DNA of 64,000 nt, from contig NZ_AP017929.1 in the NCBI RefSeq assembly GCF_002370355.1, forward strand, positions 1,674,001-1,738,000, in the 5' to 3' direction. Under the pieces are notes generated by a model. The model was not told the origin of the DNA, searched no databases, and saw only the letters and a program-made list of their open reading frames with translations. Shown piece after piece: positions 63,056 through 64,000 of this stretch. The DNA comes from Latilactobacillus sakei subsp. sakei DSM 20017 = JCM 1157 (GTDB taxonomy: Bacteria > Bacillota > Bacilli > Lactobacillales > Lactobacillaceae). The position numbers and the translations under genes are program-made. How positions within the stretch are numbered: the first letter of the stretch is position 1; every line of letters begins with the position of its first letter.

Positions 63056-64000
63056 TTATTCAACTGAAATTAAATATGGATAAACAGGTTGGTCACCTTC
63101 GTGAATTTCAACTTCCAATTCATCGTCTTGGGCCATGATTGCATCACTAATGGCTTCAGCTTCTGTCATATCACCGTCTTCACCAACGATAATTGTGACG
63201 ATTTCACTGTCTTCATCCAACATAGTTTGGACCATTTCGATGGCAGCTGTTTGGCGATCAGCAGTTGAGACCTTAATCTTACCGTCGATAATCCCCATGT
63301 AATCGTCTTTTTTAATTTCAAGACCATCAAGCGTTGTATCGCGAATGGCTTGTGTCACTTGACCACTAATCACCGTATCAAGTGCTTCAGTCATTGCTGC
63401 TTGGTTAGCTTGCAATTCTGCAGAAGGGTCAAATGACAAGAGAGCTGTCATCCCTTGTGCAATCGTCCGACTTTGAACAATTTCAACCGGAATTTCAGCA
63501 ACTTCGGCAGCTTGTTCCGCCGCTAAGAAGATGTTTTTATTATTTGGTAATAAAATAACTTTCTTCGCGTTAGCTGCTTGAATGGCATCCAAAATATCTT
63601 GCGTACTTGGATTCATTGTTTGACCACCACTTAAAATATAAGTGGCCCCTAAACTTCTGAAGAGTTCTGCCACACCAGCACCAGCTGAAATCGCAATAAT
63701 CCCAGTATCAACTGGTTCCGCTTGAACGGGGGCTGCTGCTTGTTGATCATTTTCAACAATTGTATCATGTTGCAAGCGCATGTTGTCCACTTTGATCTTC
63801 ATCAATGAACCAAAATGTTGACCATAAGCCATCACTGTTCCTGGATGTTCTGTATGCACATGGACTTTAACCACTTCATCATCGGCAACAACTAATAATG
63901 AGTCGCCAATACCGTTTAAATGATTTCTGAATTCATCATAGTCAAATTCGCGATCAACAGTTGTGCCATCGCCAAGTGCAACCATGATTTCTGTACAGTA
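63056..64000 (-). CDS. fakA: Fatty-acid kinase subunit FakA (DAK/YloV family), C-terminal part
   Basis: Partial gene cut by the right edge; about 315 codons are visible and the frame is open at 64000 (YCTEIMVALGDG). The visible part covers the middle domain with VKVHVHTEHPGTVMAYGQ and the C-terminal DegV-like/DAK1-2 region (TGIIAISAGAGVAELFRSLG, MNPSTQDILDAIQ, ILLPNNKNI). The N-terminal DhaL kinase domain is outside. FakA with a FakB phosphorylates exogenous fatty acids. It is upstream of recG-plsX-acpP, fitting lipid synthesis. Confidence 0.93.
   Translation of the reverse strand, partial: YCTEIMVALGDGTTVDREFDYDEFRNHLNGIGDSLLVVADDEVVKVHVHTEHPGTVMAYGQHFGSLMKIKVDNMRLQHDTIVENDQQAAAPVQAEPVDTGIIAISAGAGVAELFRSLGATYILSGGQTMNPSTQDILDAIQAANAKKVILLPNNKNIFLAAEQAAEVAEIPVEIVQSRTIAQGMTALLSFDPSAELQANQAAMTEALDTVISGQVTQAIRDTTLDGLEIKKDDYMGIIDGKIKVSTADRQTAAIEMVQTMLDEDSEIVTIIVGEDGDMTEAEAISDAIMAQDDELEVEIHEGDQPVYPYLISVE

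Overview
The window is a low-GC Gram-positive chromosome segment from a member of the Lactobacillaceae. The gene order and protein sequences look most like the Latilactobacillus sakei/curvatus group; that is recognition by eye, not a database match. Almost everything is on the minus strand, so transcription runs from high to low coordinates.

1-16.9 kb: start of a TetR-type regulator (cut by the window edge), ileS behind an isoleucine T-box leader, then the division and cell-wall cluster. In transcription order this is mraZ, rsmH, ftsL, pbp2x, mraY, murD, murG, divIB, ftsA, ftsZ, sepF, yggT, ylmH, divIVA and ileS. MraZ-type 10-bp-period repeats sit at the head. 17-26 kb: small membrane proteins (DUF4044, DUF3397), a HAD phosphatase, dtd, the bifunctional (p)ppGpp enzyme, rsmE, prmA, a DUF3013 protein, several orphan small genes and a YbaK-type deacylase.

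26.0-29.8 kb: an AT-rich, plus-strand prophage remnant beside tRNA-Ser(CGA). It has two membrane-anchored proteins, a DUF6978-like/DUF1828-like pair, an integrase lacking its catalytic domain, and TGACTAACC repeats that look like integrase arm sites. 29.9-31.4 kb: small orphan genes. 31.5-35.7 kb: ylxM-ffh-rpsP-khpA-rimM-trmD-rplS.

35.8-46.7 kb: glycerate kinase, a complete-looking citrate fermentation operon (citM, citP, citC, citD, citE, citF, citX, citG) with a divergent SorC-type regulator, and an alpha/beta hydrolase. This block separates ftsY from ylxM-ffh, which are neighbours in many related genomes. citD carries an in-frame TGA at codon 45, so the citrate lyase acyl carrier protein is probably broken.

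46.7-64 kb: rnc-smc-ftsY (ftsY with 16 tandem 9-bp units), the oligopeptide transporter oppABCDF, and fakA(partial)-recG-plsX-acpP. Scattered here are seven copies of an approximately 113-bp structured repeat: two arrays of three with an exact 122-bp period (54.68-55.03 kb and 62.64-63.00 kb) and one solo copy (59.02 kb). Each copy folds into the same three-tier hairpin, and paired arms change together between copies. I recognise no named family for it, and it is the strongest candidate for something undescribed in this window.
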